Shown here in pieces: positions 34,401-46,400 of a stretch of 64,000 bases of DNA. Position numbers and translations under genes: made by a program. Location of the stretch: assembly GCA_019096155.1 (NCBI GenBank), contig JAHCVI010000001.1:9920001-9984000 (forward strand). Direction: 5' to 3'. The stretch comes from Staphylotrichum longicolle. Taxonomy: Eukaryota; Ascomycota; Sordariomycetes; Sordariales; Chaetomiaceae. Each line of letters starts with the position of its first letter. The stretch's first letter is position 1. Below the pieces are notes generated by a model, which was not told the DNA's origin, searched no databases, and saw only the letters and a program-made list of their open reading frames with translations.

Positions 34401-37400
34401 GTCATCTGGGAACGAAAAGGCCCGCTGAACTGGTTCCGGTGATGGCGTCCGTGCTCGCCGCTCCCTCTTCTTCTTCTTCGACGGCTCTCCTGTCCCCGCC
34501 GCTTCCCTGAGCGACCTGGGAATCGTCTCCGAGTCCATGCGGCCCAGGCCGGGCACCGTGGGAAGATCCCCAGGCTCGATTCTTGCTCCTTCCAGTGCCG
34601 GCTCATCAACGTGCATGCTCCTCTCTGTTGTCGCCTCCTGTTGTTGATCCACCTCCATCTTTGATGTCTCCTCAACAACCCTGCCGTGCTCTTCCATCTT
34701 CTGTCGCTCATCGACCTCCATTTTTGTCGAGTCCAAGCTGCGCTGCTTGGCATCTTCAACCTCCTCCTTCTCCTTCTCCGTTGGTGTCTCCTCCGGCAGA
34801 TCCACCCCCATTGTTCTGGGCTCCGAGCTGAGCTCTCTTGACTCCTCACCCTCCACACGTCTCTCCACGGACGTCTCCTCATCCACATCCACTGGCTTCT
34901 TTTTCTTCTTCTTTTTCTCTCCCGCCTTCTTGTCACCCCCAAACTTCTCCGCCAACAACGATACGCCCCCAGTGAGTGCTCCAACGGCCGCAGCAAGCGC
35001 TGCATTCTCCTCCCCCTCAGGCTTGACCACTTCTTTCTCCTTGACGTCATCAAAAGCCCTCTCCCCAGCAAGCTCGACCTCCGGCTCCTTCGTCTTGACC
35101 TTCTTCCGGTGCGCATCATAGTCGAACGGCGGATCATGCGCAATGTTGCTGCTGTCCTGCGCCGGTGTCATGTCCACGCCAAGCTGCCGCGACGCTTCCA
35201 CCTGCGCGTCGAGCGAGAACGGCGTCTCTAGCGCCGCCAGGAGCTGCGGCGACGGCGCGTCCTCGGGGTAGGGCTCGGGCGGGTTGGGGATCAGCCCCAG
35301 GCCAATGGTGGTTGGTGCGAGACCGGGCGAGCGGCCGAGGGCTTCCGAGACCGTGGGGTGGATTGTGAACTGCTCGCCAACGGGGGTGTGAGGTCTGCTC
35401 GTTGGCTTGGCTTCGATGCCAATCTCCTTGCTGGCGGCAGGGGGTTCGGGTTCGACCAGCTCCGGCTCTTTGTCGGCAATGGCCGGAATATCTTGGGCTT
35501 CTTGACTGGCCTCTGCCGGGCTGGAAGCAACGGGCTCGTCTTCTACCACCGTGGCTGCAGCTTTGCCCTTCTTCTTCTTCTCTTTCTTCGCCTTCTTGCT
35601 GGCAATACCAGAGTCATCTCCATCGGCCTCCTTAGGTGTCGTCGTGTCATTGTCGGCGAGAGCAACACCTGCGGTAATGGCGCTGACAAGCCCGGCAGCG
35701 GGAAGAACATCGGCGCCTGACGTCTCCTCCCGAGATTGCGGAGTGTCCAAGTCGAAGGACGGCGCTGCGTCGCTCTTTCTGCCCTTCTTTTTCTTGTCTT
35801 TCTTGGACTTCTTGGTGGTGAACTCAACAACCTCCTCATCCTTGGGTGGCTCCTCAGCAATGATGTCCACGGCGGGGGTATCGTTGGATGCTTGAATGTC
35901 GGCAGGAACGGGTTCTTCCACAACTGCGGGGACTGCCAACTCCTCGTCTTGAACAGTCTCCGGCAGATTACGCGACTCCTCGACATGAACAGGCTCGGGG
36001 AGAGGCGTGTCTTCAAGCCGAACAGGCTCAGAAAGAAGAATTTTTTCAGATTGGACGGGATCTGGCAGAGCTGCTGTCTCCACGAGCTGAACGGGTTCAG
36101 GAATGGCCATTTCATCGGGCTGGATAAGTTCAGGAAGTGCCACCTCATCAAGCTGGATGGGTTCAGAAATGGCCATCTCATCGCGCTGAATGGGTTCAGG
36201 AATGGCCGCCTCATCGAGCTGGAGGGGTTCAGAAATGGCCACCTCCTCGAGCTGGATGGGTTCGAGAATGGTCATCTCGTCGAGCTGGATGGGTTCAGGA
36301 ATGGTCGTCTCGTCGAGCTGGACAGGTTCGGGAATGATCGTCTCGTCGAGCTGAGGTGGTTCAGAGACAGGCACCTCTTCCACTTGCACCGGCTCCTGAA
36401 CTGCCACTGTCTCCTCGACGGCCAAGGCTGGAACAGGGTCGGACTCTTGAATGTCAGTCGCCGCCTTCTTGCCCTTTTTCTTCTTTGACTTCTTGCTAGG
36501 CAACGCAAACGAGACCTCCTCAGGCTCGGCCTCCTTTGCAGGCGACGACTCGCTGTCCTCGCGGCTCGGTCCGCCAAAGACTGCCTCGTCCTCATCCAGG
36601 GAGACGTCACGGGGTTCAGGGACATCAAGGATCTCCTCGGCTGCAGCCGCCGGGGTCTCGGTCTCAAGCTCGAGAGCGGCTTGCTTGCCCTTCTTCTTGC
36701 CCTTCTTTGACTTCTTGGTGGGCTCAGCCCAGATGTCTGCCGACGTTGTCTCTTCTTGGCTGGAAGTCTGGACAGGAGCATCGCCGTCGGTGGCTTCTTG
36801 AATGACCTCGGGCTCTGCGGTGGGCAGGTTGGCAATTTCCTCAGGCGGACTGACTGCCGCAATCTCGAGAGTAGGTTCAGATACTGCTTGTTTGCTGCCT
36901 TTGCGCTTCTTGTCCTTCTTTGACTTCTTGGTGGGCAGCGCCCAGGTGTCCTCCACTGGATCTTGGCTGGCTTCAGTGGCGAGTTCGGCAATGGGCTCCG
37001 TAGAAGGTTCGGCAACGGGCTCGGTGAAAGGCTCAGCAGTAATCTCTGTGACAGGCTCGACCACATGTTCTGCAGCAGGTTCAACGGTGAGTTTAGCGAC
37101 AGGGTCCGAGACAAGCTCTGCAGTCGCTTCCGTGGTTGGCTCTGCAACAGTTTCTACACCGCGTTCTGCGACAGACTCCGGAGCAACAGTGACGGTCTCG
37201 ACGATTGGCTCGGTGACCTCAGCAGCAGTCTCCACCAGACTCGACGTCTCAGGTTCGAGAGGAACAGGGGGAACGACCTCCTCGGCTGCGGGGGTCTCGA
37301 CAACAAGGGACGCCTCGGGCTCAGGTTCGGGCTCGGGCGCCGTACTCTTGCCCTTGCCCTTCTTTTTCTTCTCCTTTTTGCCCTTCTTGACTGGGAGATC

Positions 37401-40400
37401 CCAAGAGTCCTCGGCTGCTTGCTGCGGCGCTGGTGTGATGTCGAGTTCCTTTGGCTGGGAGTCCGTGTTGTCCAGGTTGATTTCTTCGCTAGGCTCCTGG
37501 GCTGCAATAACGGGTGCCTCTTCGACAGCAATAGCGGCGACTGCTTCGGACTCGGTGGTGACCTCTTCAGGAGCAATGTTGGACTCGAACTGGGTTGCAG
37601 GCTCAAGCGCAGCCTCAGGGACTGCCGCCAGTTCAGGTTCGGGGGAAGTGGCTTTGCTCTTGTTCTTCTTTTTCTTGTCCTTCTTCCCCTTCTTGGCTGG
37701 TACACCTGACGCTTCCTCGGGCTGCTGCTCTGTTGTGGCTTCGAGCTCGTTTGGCTGAATGTTGGCAGTCTCCGGGATAGCTTCTTGGGCTTGCTCCAGG
37801 GTGATGTCGGCAGGTTCCTCATCGGCAACAGGGGTGGCGACCGGTTCAAGCTCGACAACGGCTTGCTCTGGCTCAGTCAAGGGTTCGGGGACGAGCTCAG
37901 AGGTCGACTCGGGTAGGATAGCTGGCTCCGTGGTAGTCTCAGGAGCCTCTGCGGCTTCAAGGATAGGTTCAGGGGCGAGCTCGACAACGGGCTCAAGCTC
38001 AAGAGTCTTGCCCTTTTTGGCCTTCTTGGATTTCTTTCCCTTCTTCGCTGGGATATCCCACGACTCCTCTGCTTGTTGCGCCTCAGCGGCGTCGAGCTCC
38101 TTTGGCTGGGCATCTGCTGCATCCTGAGCTGGTGATTGGCTGGGTCCTGGGATGCTGGCGATGGGCTCCTCGTCTGCGGCAGCAGAGATGACTGCCGATT
38201 CTGGCTCAGTCGGCTCCACGGTGGCTTGGCCGGGTATGGCAGCGACCTCAGGCTCGGTGACGGCTTCTCGCACCGGCTCTGAGGCAGCATCAGCTGCTGA
38301 TTGAGGCTCAAAGACGGACAAGAGGTCTGCGATCTTGCTCTTGCCCTTCTTCTTCTTTCCCTTGCTCTTCTTGGTCGCAGATGCGGCCCACAGGTCTTCA
38401 GGTTCCTCCTGAGGAGTCTTTTCGAGTTCCTGTGGTCCAACAACTTCAGGGATTTCAGGGGCGGCCTCTTGACCGGGCGTTTGAAGCTCCCGGACCTCTG
38501 AGTTCTCGAAGGTGGATTCCTGGGCGAGCTCTTGGTGCTGGAGGAGTTCTGGGCTTTCGAGGGTGGGCTCTTGGGCAGGCTCTTGTAGCTGGGGGGCTTC
38601 TGAGACTTCAATAACAGGCTCCTCAAGGGGCGCTTGAATGTCGGTGATCGCTTCCTCAACGGGGACAGGCGGCTCCTGAGCCTCAACAGGTTCCGGTTGG
38701 ACAATGACAGTAGGCTCAAGTTCGGGCAAAGATTTGGCTGCCGGCTCGGATGTGACTTCAGGTTCAGGCTCAGGCTCGACCGCCTTGGAAGCCTTGCCCT
38801 TCTTTTTCTTGTCCTTTTTGCTCTTCTTGGTTGGCGCAGCCCATATGTCGTCAGCGGCCTGTTGTGGCGTCTCCTCATCTTGCACTTGCTGTGGGGTGTC
38901 TGAAACCGCCGGGCTAGGGTCCGGAATGTGGCTGCTGGTGGCGTCTTCAACAGCAGCAGGAACTGGTTCTGTCAAATCGCGGTTATTCAAGGAATCCAGG
39001 GCAGCGCCAGGAGATTCAAGCTCGACTTGAGGTTCAGGCTCGACTTGAGGTTCAGGCTCAACATCGGCGAGCTTGTTCTTGCCCTTCTTTTTCTTGTCCT
39101 TCTTGCTCTTCTTGACGGGTACGTCCTGCGCTTCCTCGGGCTGAACCTCGGGCTGCAATTCAGTCTGGGAGGTGCTGAAAGTTTCTTCAGGCTGCGCTTC
39201 GAGCTGGCCAACCTCGCGAACATCGTCGAAAGTCTCCAGAGCCTCGAGTGGCTGATCCTCGACAGCGACGGCAGCGAGTTCCGGAACGATAGTGTCGTGC
39301 TCGACAGCCGGAGCAAGAATTGGTTCAGACGCTTCCGGCTCAGGAATGGCGGATGCTGCAGGCTCGAGTTCAAGATCAGGCTCAGGCTCGGGGGACTTGT
39401 CCTTGCCCTTCTTTTTCTTCTTGTCTTTCTTGCTCTTCTTGACGGGTACGTCCTGCGCTTCCTCAAGTTGGACTTCTGGTTGCAGTTCGGTCTGGGAGAT
39501 GGCCAGTGTTTCTTCGGGCTGCGCTTCGAGCGGGGGAACCTCAGGAACATCGTTGGGGGTCTTCACAGCCTCGAGTGGCTGAGCTTCGGCAGCGAGGGCA
39601 CCGGGTTCCGGAACGACAGAATCTTGCTCGACAGCCGGAGCAAGAACTGGCTCAGATGCTTCGGACGCTTCCGGCTCAGGAAGAGCAGGTGCTGCAGGCT
39701 CGAGCTCGAGATCAGGCTCAGGTTCGGGGGACTTGTCCTTGCCCTTCTTTTTCTTCTTGTCCTTCTTGCTCTTCTTCGTCGGGATAGCCCAGGAATCCTC
39801 GGCTGGAACTTCCGGTAGCGTGGCTTCAGAAGGATCAGGTGCTGCCGTCTCGATTTCCTTTTGCTCCATTGCTTCTGGAACAACAGGGACAAGTTCCTCG
39901 GCAAGAATAGGCTCAAGAACCTCAGACTGCGGCAAATTGGTCAGCATGGGAACGCGACTTCCATTATTGTGCTTAAGAGGCAAACCCACAGTCTCGGTCT
40001 CAGCAGGTAATTGCTGAGTGTCACTGCTGATTGGATGAAGTGCCTCGATCGTCTCGGCCGTCTCTTGAATGCTGCCAGGCTCGTCGACCACAATAGGCGC
40101 TGGCTCTTGAAGCTCGGCGGGCTCCTGGGCCGGAGTCAACGTGCCAGACGCAGGCTCAGAATCAGATATCTTAGAACCCTTCTTCTTCTTGCTCTTCTTG
40201 GACTTTTTGCTTGACTGCTCCACAACCTCCTCTGGCTGGAGCTCCAACGGCGAAGGTTCAGTCGCGTCCTTGATCACATCAATCGCAGGCTCCTCAGTGA
40301 TAGGTGGCGTTGCATCGGCAACCTCCAGAATTGGGGCCGCAAGCTCGGTTAGCGAAGGCTCTGCTTCAAGGGTAGGCGCAGCAACACTGGAAGCCGTCTC

Positions 40401-43400
40401 AGACACAGACGATTTCTTTCCCTTCTTGCCCTTTTTCTTCTTCGCAGGGAGGCCGAGGTCGTCCGTGGCCGAGGGCTCGGAGGTAGCCTCTGGCATCTGG
40501 TTGGGTTCTGCGCCGAGGACGGGGGAAGAGGATTGGTCAATGGCAGATCCATCCAGAGGCTGCTCACGTTCGAGAGCCGGCTCTTCGGAAACGGTCGGCT
40601 CGTCTAGGATGGGCGCAGAATCCTCAACGACAGGGGCAGGTTCCTCAATGGCGGGCGTGGCGGGCTCAGAGACGAGCTCAGACTCAGGTTCGACCGCGGT
40701 CTTCTTTCCCTTCTTTCCCTTCTTTTTCTTGGCGGGGAGATCGAAGCTCGCTTCGGGCTGTGTCTCTTGTGGCACCTCAGGGGTCGATACAGCTTCGGTG
40801 ACGGGGATGGAGGGCTTCTCGGTGGCGGCCTCGTCAAGTGGCAGAGACTCGGCCAGTGGCTCTTGCACAGTAGCCACCTCCTCTACCGTCATCGTGGCTG
40901 GCTCCTCAGGGGCAGGTTCGGCCGGCTCAGAGACGAGCTCAGGTTCAGGATCAAGAACCGCCTTCTTTGCCTTCTTTCCCTTCTTTTTCTTTGTTGGTAC
41001 CGCAGAGGTTTCGTCGGGCTGTGTGTCGCTTGGGACCTCAGGAGTCGAAGCTCCTTCACCAGGAACAGAAGTCTGCCCAGCAACTGCCTCACCAAGAGGT
41101 GACGGAGACTCGACCTCTGGCTCTGGCGTAACAGCCGGCTCTTCCACAACGATAGGGGTAGGAGGCTCCTCGACGGAGGGTGAAGCGGGAGGAGATGCAG
41201 CCTCAGCCTCAAGAGTTGCCTTTCTGCCTTTCTTCCCCTTCTTCTTCTTGACTGGCAAGTCGAGAGTCTCTTCAGGCTGCATTTCTTTGGGGGCCTCAGG
41301 TGGGGGGCTGGCCTCTTCAACAACAGCAAGAGGCACTTCCTCGGTTATTGTCTCCTCGAGAGCCGCAGGGGTCTCGGCAGTCTGTTCTTGGGGGAGTGTT
41401 GGCTCCTCAACGACCAGCGGTTCCTCAACAAGAGGTGATTCCTCAATCGTAGGCGGTGCATCCACAACAGGCGGCTCCTCAACAGCAGGAGTGGTGGGCT
41501 CGGAAGTAAGATCAGGCTCAATGACCTTGGAGCCCTTCTTCTTCTTTTTGTCTTTTTTGGACTTCTTGACGGGGAGATCCGGGGCCTGCTCAGGTTGTTC
41601 TTGGGCTGTCTCGGGCGCCAGGGCTTGTTCCTCAGTCGTGGGTAATTGCTGCTCTGTTGACTGTGGGAGAAGGGCCGGCTCTTCAACGATGGCAACAGAA
41701 GGTTGCTCAGCAGTTTCGACATGGAGCGGTTCAGTTGTATCTGCAGAGTTCTCAACCGGAGACTCGATGACGGTCTCTTGGGGAGCAGACTCCTCCACAG
41801 CACGACTCGGCTCTTCGATTGTGGCAGGTGCGCTTGGTCCCGAGTCCTCAGTGTCGACGACCTTGGATCCCTTCTTTTTCTTCTTGTCCTTCTTGGACTT
41901 CTTGACAGGCAGGTCCCAGGTTTCTTCAGGCTGTTCCTGAGGCGTCTCAGGAAGGGGAGTCGGTTCCTCGGCGAGTATCGATGTGAGTTCCTCTGCCGTT
42001 TCTGGTGCCGGCGCGGGCTCTTCGACTGTTGGGGATGAAGCTTGCTCGGCTGTCTGGGTAGGAAGAAGCTCAGATGCGTCCATCAGGGCCTCTGCCGGAG
42101 TCCCTTGAAGTTCTCGTGAAGAAGGCTCTTCCACAACGAGGCTCGGCTCTTCGACAACGGCAGGCGTGCTTAGTCCAGATTCCTCAGTGTCGACAACCTT
42201 GGAGCCCTTCTTCTTCTTCTTATCCTTCTTGGACTTCTTGACGGGTGCCTCCAAGGTCGGCTCGGGCTCGAGTTGCGCTTCCTGCACCAACTCCTCCGGC
42301 TTGACGTCTTCACTGACAACAGATGGCTCCTCAACAGGAAGTGCGTCAGCAGGAGCCTCTGTGAGAGGCTCAACCTCGGGTTCCTGAGATGTGTTTGGCT
42401 GCTCAAGAACTTCAGTTGACTTCTCTGTGATCGGAGTCGCCTCTTCTGCGGTGATCGGCGCATCGGAGACTGGTTCCGGTTCAGCAGCCTTCATAGCCTT
42501 GCCCTTCTTCTTCTTGTCCTTTTTAGATTTCTTGGACGGGGTGGCCTGGTTTTCCTCGGTTTGCATCTCCTGTTGAGTTGGTTCGGGCTTCAGCTCCTCG
42601 GGTGTCGGCTCGGGCTCCTGGGCTGGAGCCTTCGCCTCGTCGACAGTGACGGGTTCCTCCAAGACGGGAAGCGCTTCCCCAGTGGCGGAAGAGGCTTCAT
42701 CCACAGCGGCAGCGGGCTCCTCTGCAGGCGCAAGTTCGATGGCGGGAGCTGGGTCTTCGGCAGGAAGACCTTCCTCAGTACCAGGCGTGGGCTCATGTAT
42801 AGTGGCCGGCTCCTTTGTACGAGAGATCGGTCCTCTCGAGGGAGTGGATGCAACTGCGGGCTGAGCTTCAAAGATAGACATGAGCGCTGCAATTTTGCTT
42901 TGCTTTTTCTTGCCCTTTGTGGTAGCAGCGGCGGGCTCATCCTTGGTCTGTGTCTCTGACTGCAGGACCTCAGGAGCTGGTGTCGTTTCCTGCAGAGAAG
43001 GGGGTGGGACGGCAGCCTCTTCCGCTGCAACGGCAGGCTGCTCGGTGGAAAGAACAGTAGCGGGCTCTTCCACCACAGGGCTGGCCTCCTCAACAGGTGC
43101 AGATACGACATCCGCAGCAGTTTCAGCCTTGACTTCCGCTTCAGGCTCAGGTTCGGGCTCAGCAACTTTGCCCTTGCCCTTCTTGGCCTTCTTCTTGGAT
43201 TTCTTGGACGGCAAGCCTAAGCTTTCCTCGGCCTGTAGGTCTTGTTGCGGCGTTTCGGAAACGGGCAAGATCTCTTCAACGGCAGTGGGGGCAGCTGCTT
43301 CAATTTCTCGGACAATGGAAATTGGGTCGTCCACAACAGCGCTGGATTCTTCCACAGGAGGAATAACCTCTTCAAAGACTGGAGTGGGCTCCTCGACGGC

Positions 43401-46400
43401 TGTTGGCTCCTCGACGGCTCTTGGTTCCTCGACGGCTGTTGGCTCCTCGACGACTGTGGGCTCCTCGACGACTGCGGGCTCCTCGACGACTGCGGGCTCC
43501 TCAACGATTATCGGCTCCTCGACGAGTGTAGGTTGTTCCTCAGTAGCCGGGGTGGCAGGAACAGACTCGGTCGGAGGCTCAGGGTCAATGACCTGCGAGC
43601 CCTTGCCCTTCTTCTTCTTCTTGTCCTTCTTCCCCTTCTTGGTTGGCTGAGCGGGACCCTCCTCAGTCTCGACGCCGGGAGTTGGCTCTTCCGGTACGGG
43701 TTCGCTTGGGACGTCGGGGACCGGCGAGCTAGGCACCTCGGGGACTGGAGTGTCCGGAACATCAGGAACAGGAGCGTTCGGGACATCGGGAACGGGTGAG
43801 CTTGGCTCTTCGGGTTCGCCAGCAGGCTCCTTTGCAATTTGGACCGGCTCTTCGACAATTGGCGCAGATTCGTCAATAACGGCAGCCTGTTCTTCAGAAG
43901 GCGGAGAAGAAGTTATTGCCTCGGTCACAGCCTCAGGCTCCAGAGCCTTAGAGCCCTTGCTCTTCTTTTTCTTCTTGGACTTCTTGGCGGCTGGTGCCTC
44001 TTGAGACTCCGTTGGGAATGTTTCCTGTTGAACGGGTTCCAATTCGGGTTGAGCAAGTTGAGCAGACTCAGGCTCAGGTTGAGAGACCTCGCCAACAGGC
44101 TCGGGCTCGGCCGGAGAAGGGACGGTAGCCTCTTCCGGCTGGCCACGCTCCTCGGTGACAAGTACAGGCTCGTCGACAGCAGGTGTGATTTCTTCAGGAG
44201 CAGGAGTGAGTTCCTCAACAACTAGAGCGGAGTCCTCAATGGCGGGGGTGGACTCCTCAACAACAAGGGCGGAGTCCTCGGCAACAGGAGCAGACTCCTC
44301 AGCAACAGGAGCAGACCCCTCAGCAACAGGAGCAGACTCCTCAGCAACAGGAGTAGGCTCCTCCACGGACGGCACCTCGACGGCAGGAGAAGGTTCAGGC
44401 TCAGGTTGAGCAGCCTTGGCACCCTTCCCCTTCTTCTTCTTGCCCTTTTTACCTTTGGCGGGTGTATCCGCGGCTTCCTCAACTGGCGAATCCTGCTGCG
44501 GAATCTCGATTGGTGCTGGAGATTCTTCAGGGGCTTGAGGTTCCTCAACGTGTTGGACAGCCGTTTCTTCAACGACGACTGCCTCAGGCTCCTGAACATT
44601 TTGAGGCAGTGGCTCCGCGTCGGGTGCTTGAACGGCCTCAGGTAGTGTCTCGGGCTCGGGTTCAGGAACTGGCGTTGGCTCTTCCACAACTGGTGTCGCG
44701 GTGCCGGAGGCTGACTCCGACTCGGCCGCTTTGGCGCCCTTGCCCTTCTTCTTCTTCTTGCCCTTCTTGCCCGTTACAGGAACATCCACAATGTCCTCGG
44801 CGGGCGGCTGCTGTGGTTCCTGTGGTGGGGCTTCAGCCCGGGGTTCGAACTCTTCAGCTTGTTGGGCCTCCTGAGGTTGTTGGATCTCCTGAGGCTGTTG
44901 GATCTCCTGAGGTTGCTGAATCTCCTCCGGCAGTTGGACTTGCTCAGATCGTTGTAAATCCTCGACTGGCTGCAGAGGGGCCTCTTCAGCAGCGGCAGTT
45001 TCGAGCTCTTGAGAATTCTCAGGCACAGCGGGCTCAGGTTCCACCACAGAGGCCGGTTCTTCCACCGAAGGCGCTGCAGTCTCAGAAGGCGGCTCGGGTT
45101 CTGCCGCTTTGGAGCCCTTCTTCTTCTTTTTCTTGCCCTTCTTGGTGGACACCTCCTCGACCGTTGTCTCCTGGGGAGAAGCAGCCCCAGGCTCGGCGAG
45201 TTCCTCCTTGGTCTCAACAGGAGGCTCCGCTGTCTCTCGAACCGGTTCGGCAACAAACTCAGGGGTGTCCTGGACAACCTCAGCAACAGGCTCCTGGCCC
45301 TCTTGCACCACTTCTTGGGCATCGAGTGGCGAAGAATTTATCGGCTCCTCAGTGATTGGCGTTTCGACGCTAGAAGCAGGTTCTGGATCAGATTGAAGTG
45401 TGCCTTTCTTTTTCTTCTTGTCCTTTTTGGACTTCTTGGTTGGTGCAACGGTAACTTCTTCAATCAAGGGCTCGGGGGCCTCGGCGGGCACGTCAGTAGG
45501 TGCTGTGTCATCCTGTGCAGGGCTGGACTCTGAAGTCTCTTGAACAAGTTCCTGAGCTTCAGCTGCTGAGGTTGAAGTGGGCTCATTGGTAACGGATGCA
45601 GCAGGTTCCGGTGAGGGCTCCAATGAGGGCTCCGGCGCAGGCTCAGATGCGGGCTCCGATGCGGGCTCCAATGCGGGCTCCGATGCGGGCTCCAATGCGG
45701 GCTCCGATGCGGGCTCCAATGCGGGCTCCGATGCGGGTTCGGATTCTGGCTGAGCTCCCTTCTTCTTTTTCTTGTCCTTCTTTGACTTCTTGCGGGAAAG
45801 TGGAAGCTCTTCCGCAACTGCCTCAGGTTGGCCAGAAACCTCTGCCTGAGCAACGGGATCGGATGGCTTGGCGGATTCGTCCTGTTCCCCAAGCGGGTTG
45901 ACAGTGGCTGGTTCCTCAGTCAGAACTGGCTCGGCCGGAACGGGTTCCTCAACATTGACAGGCTCTTCGACCAGGACAGACTCCTCGACCGGGACCGGCT
46001 CCTCAATTTGGACGGGGTCCTCGGCCGGGACAGACTCCTCAACAGGAACGGCGTCGTCAACCGGAGTAGAAGCAGTCTCTTCAACCGTGACCGGCTCTTG
46101 CACCGGCGCAACGTCCTCAGGAACAGGCACCTCAGCAACAGAGGACTGCGAATCAGCTTCGCTCTGCTCCTTGGCCGCCTTCTTCGCCTTCTTCTTGTCC
46201 TTCTTCGACTTCTTGGTAGCGGGAAGTGGTTCGGCGACGGGCTCGTCTGCTACAACCGGTTCAATCGGCTGCTCGGCACTAGTGCTGATGGGTTCCTGGA
46301 CGCTCACATCCGGGGCCGCGTCCTCGGTCGGCGTAGGAGTGACCTCCGCGGGGGGCTGATCAGTTGCGGCAGCGGGCTCCTCAGTTATGGCGGCAGGCTC

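Noticed and set aside
40141..41940. Long plus-strand open frames (up to 599 codons) across the giant gene, also at 31566-32903, 36802-37758 and 57162-58421
   Set aside because: They lie opposite a much longer coding frame. Their composition is the mirror of its repeats (Ser/Gly/Leu/Phe-rich), and they have no motifs or introns. They are a by-product of codon bias and repeats.
44850..44866. GGTTCGAACTC as a tRNA promoter box
   Set aside because: It lies inside the continuous coding frame of the giant gene with no tRNA fold around it.
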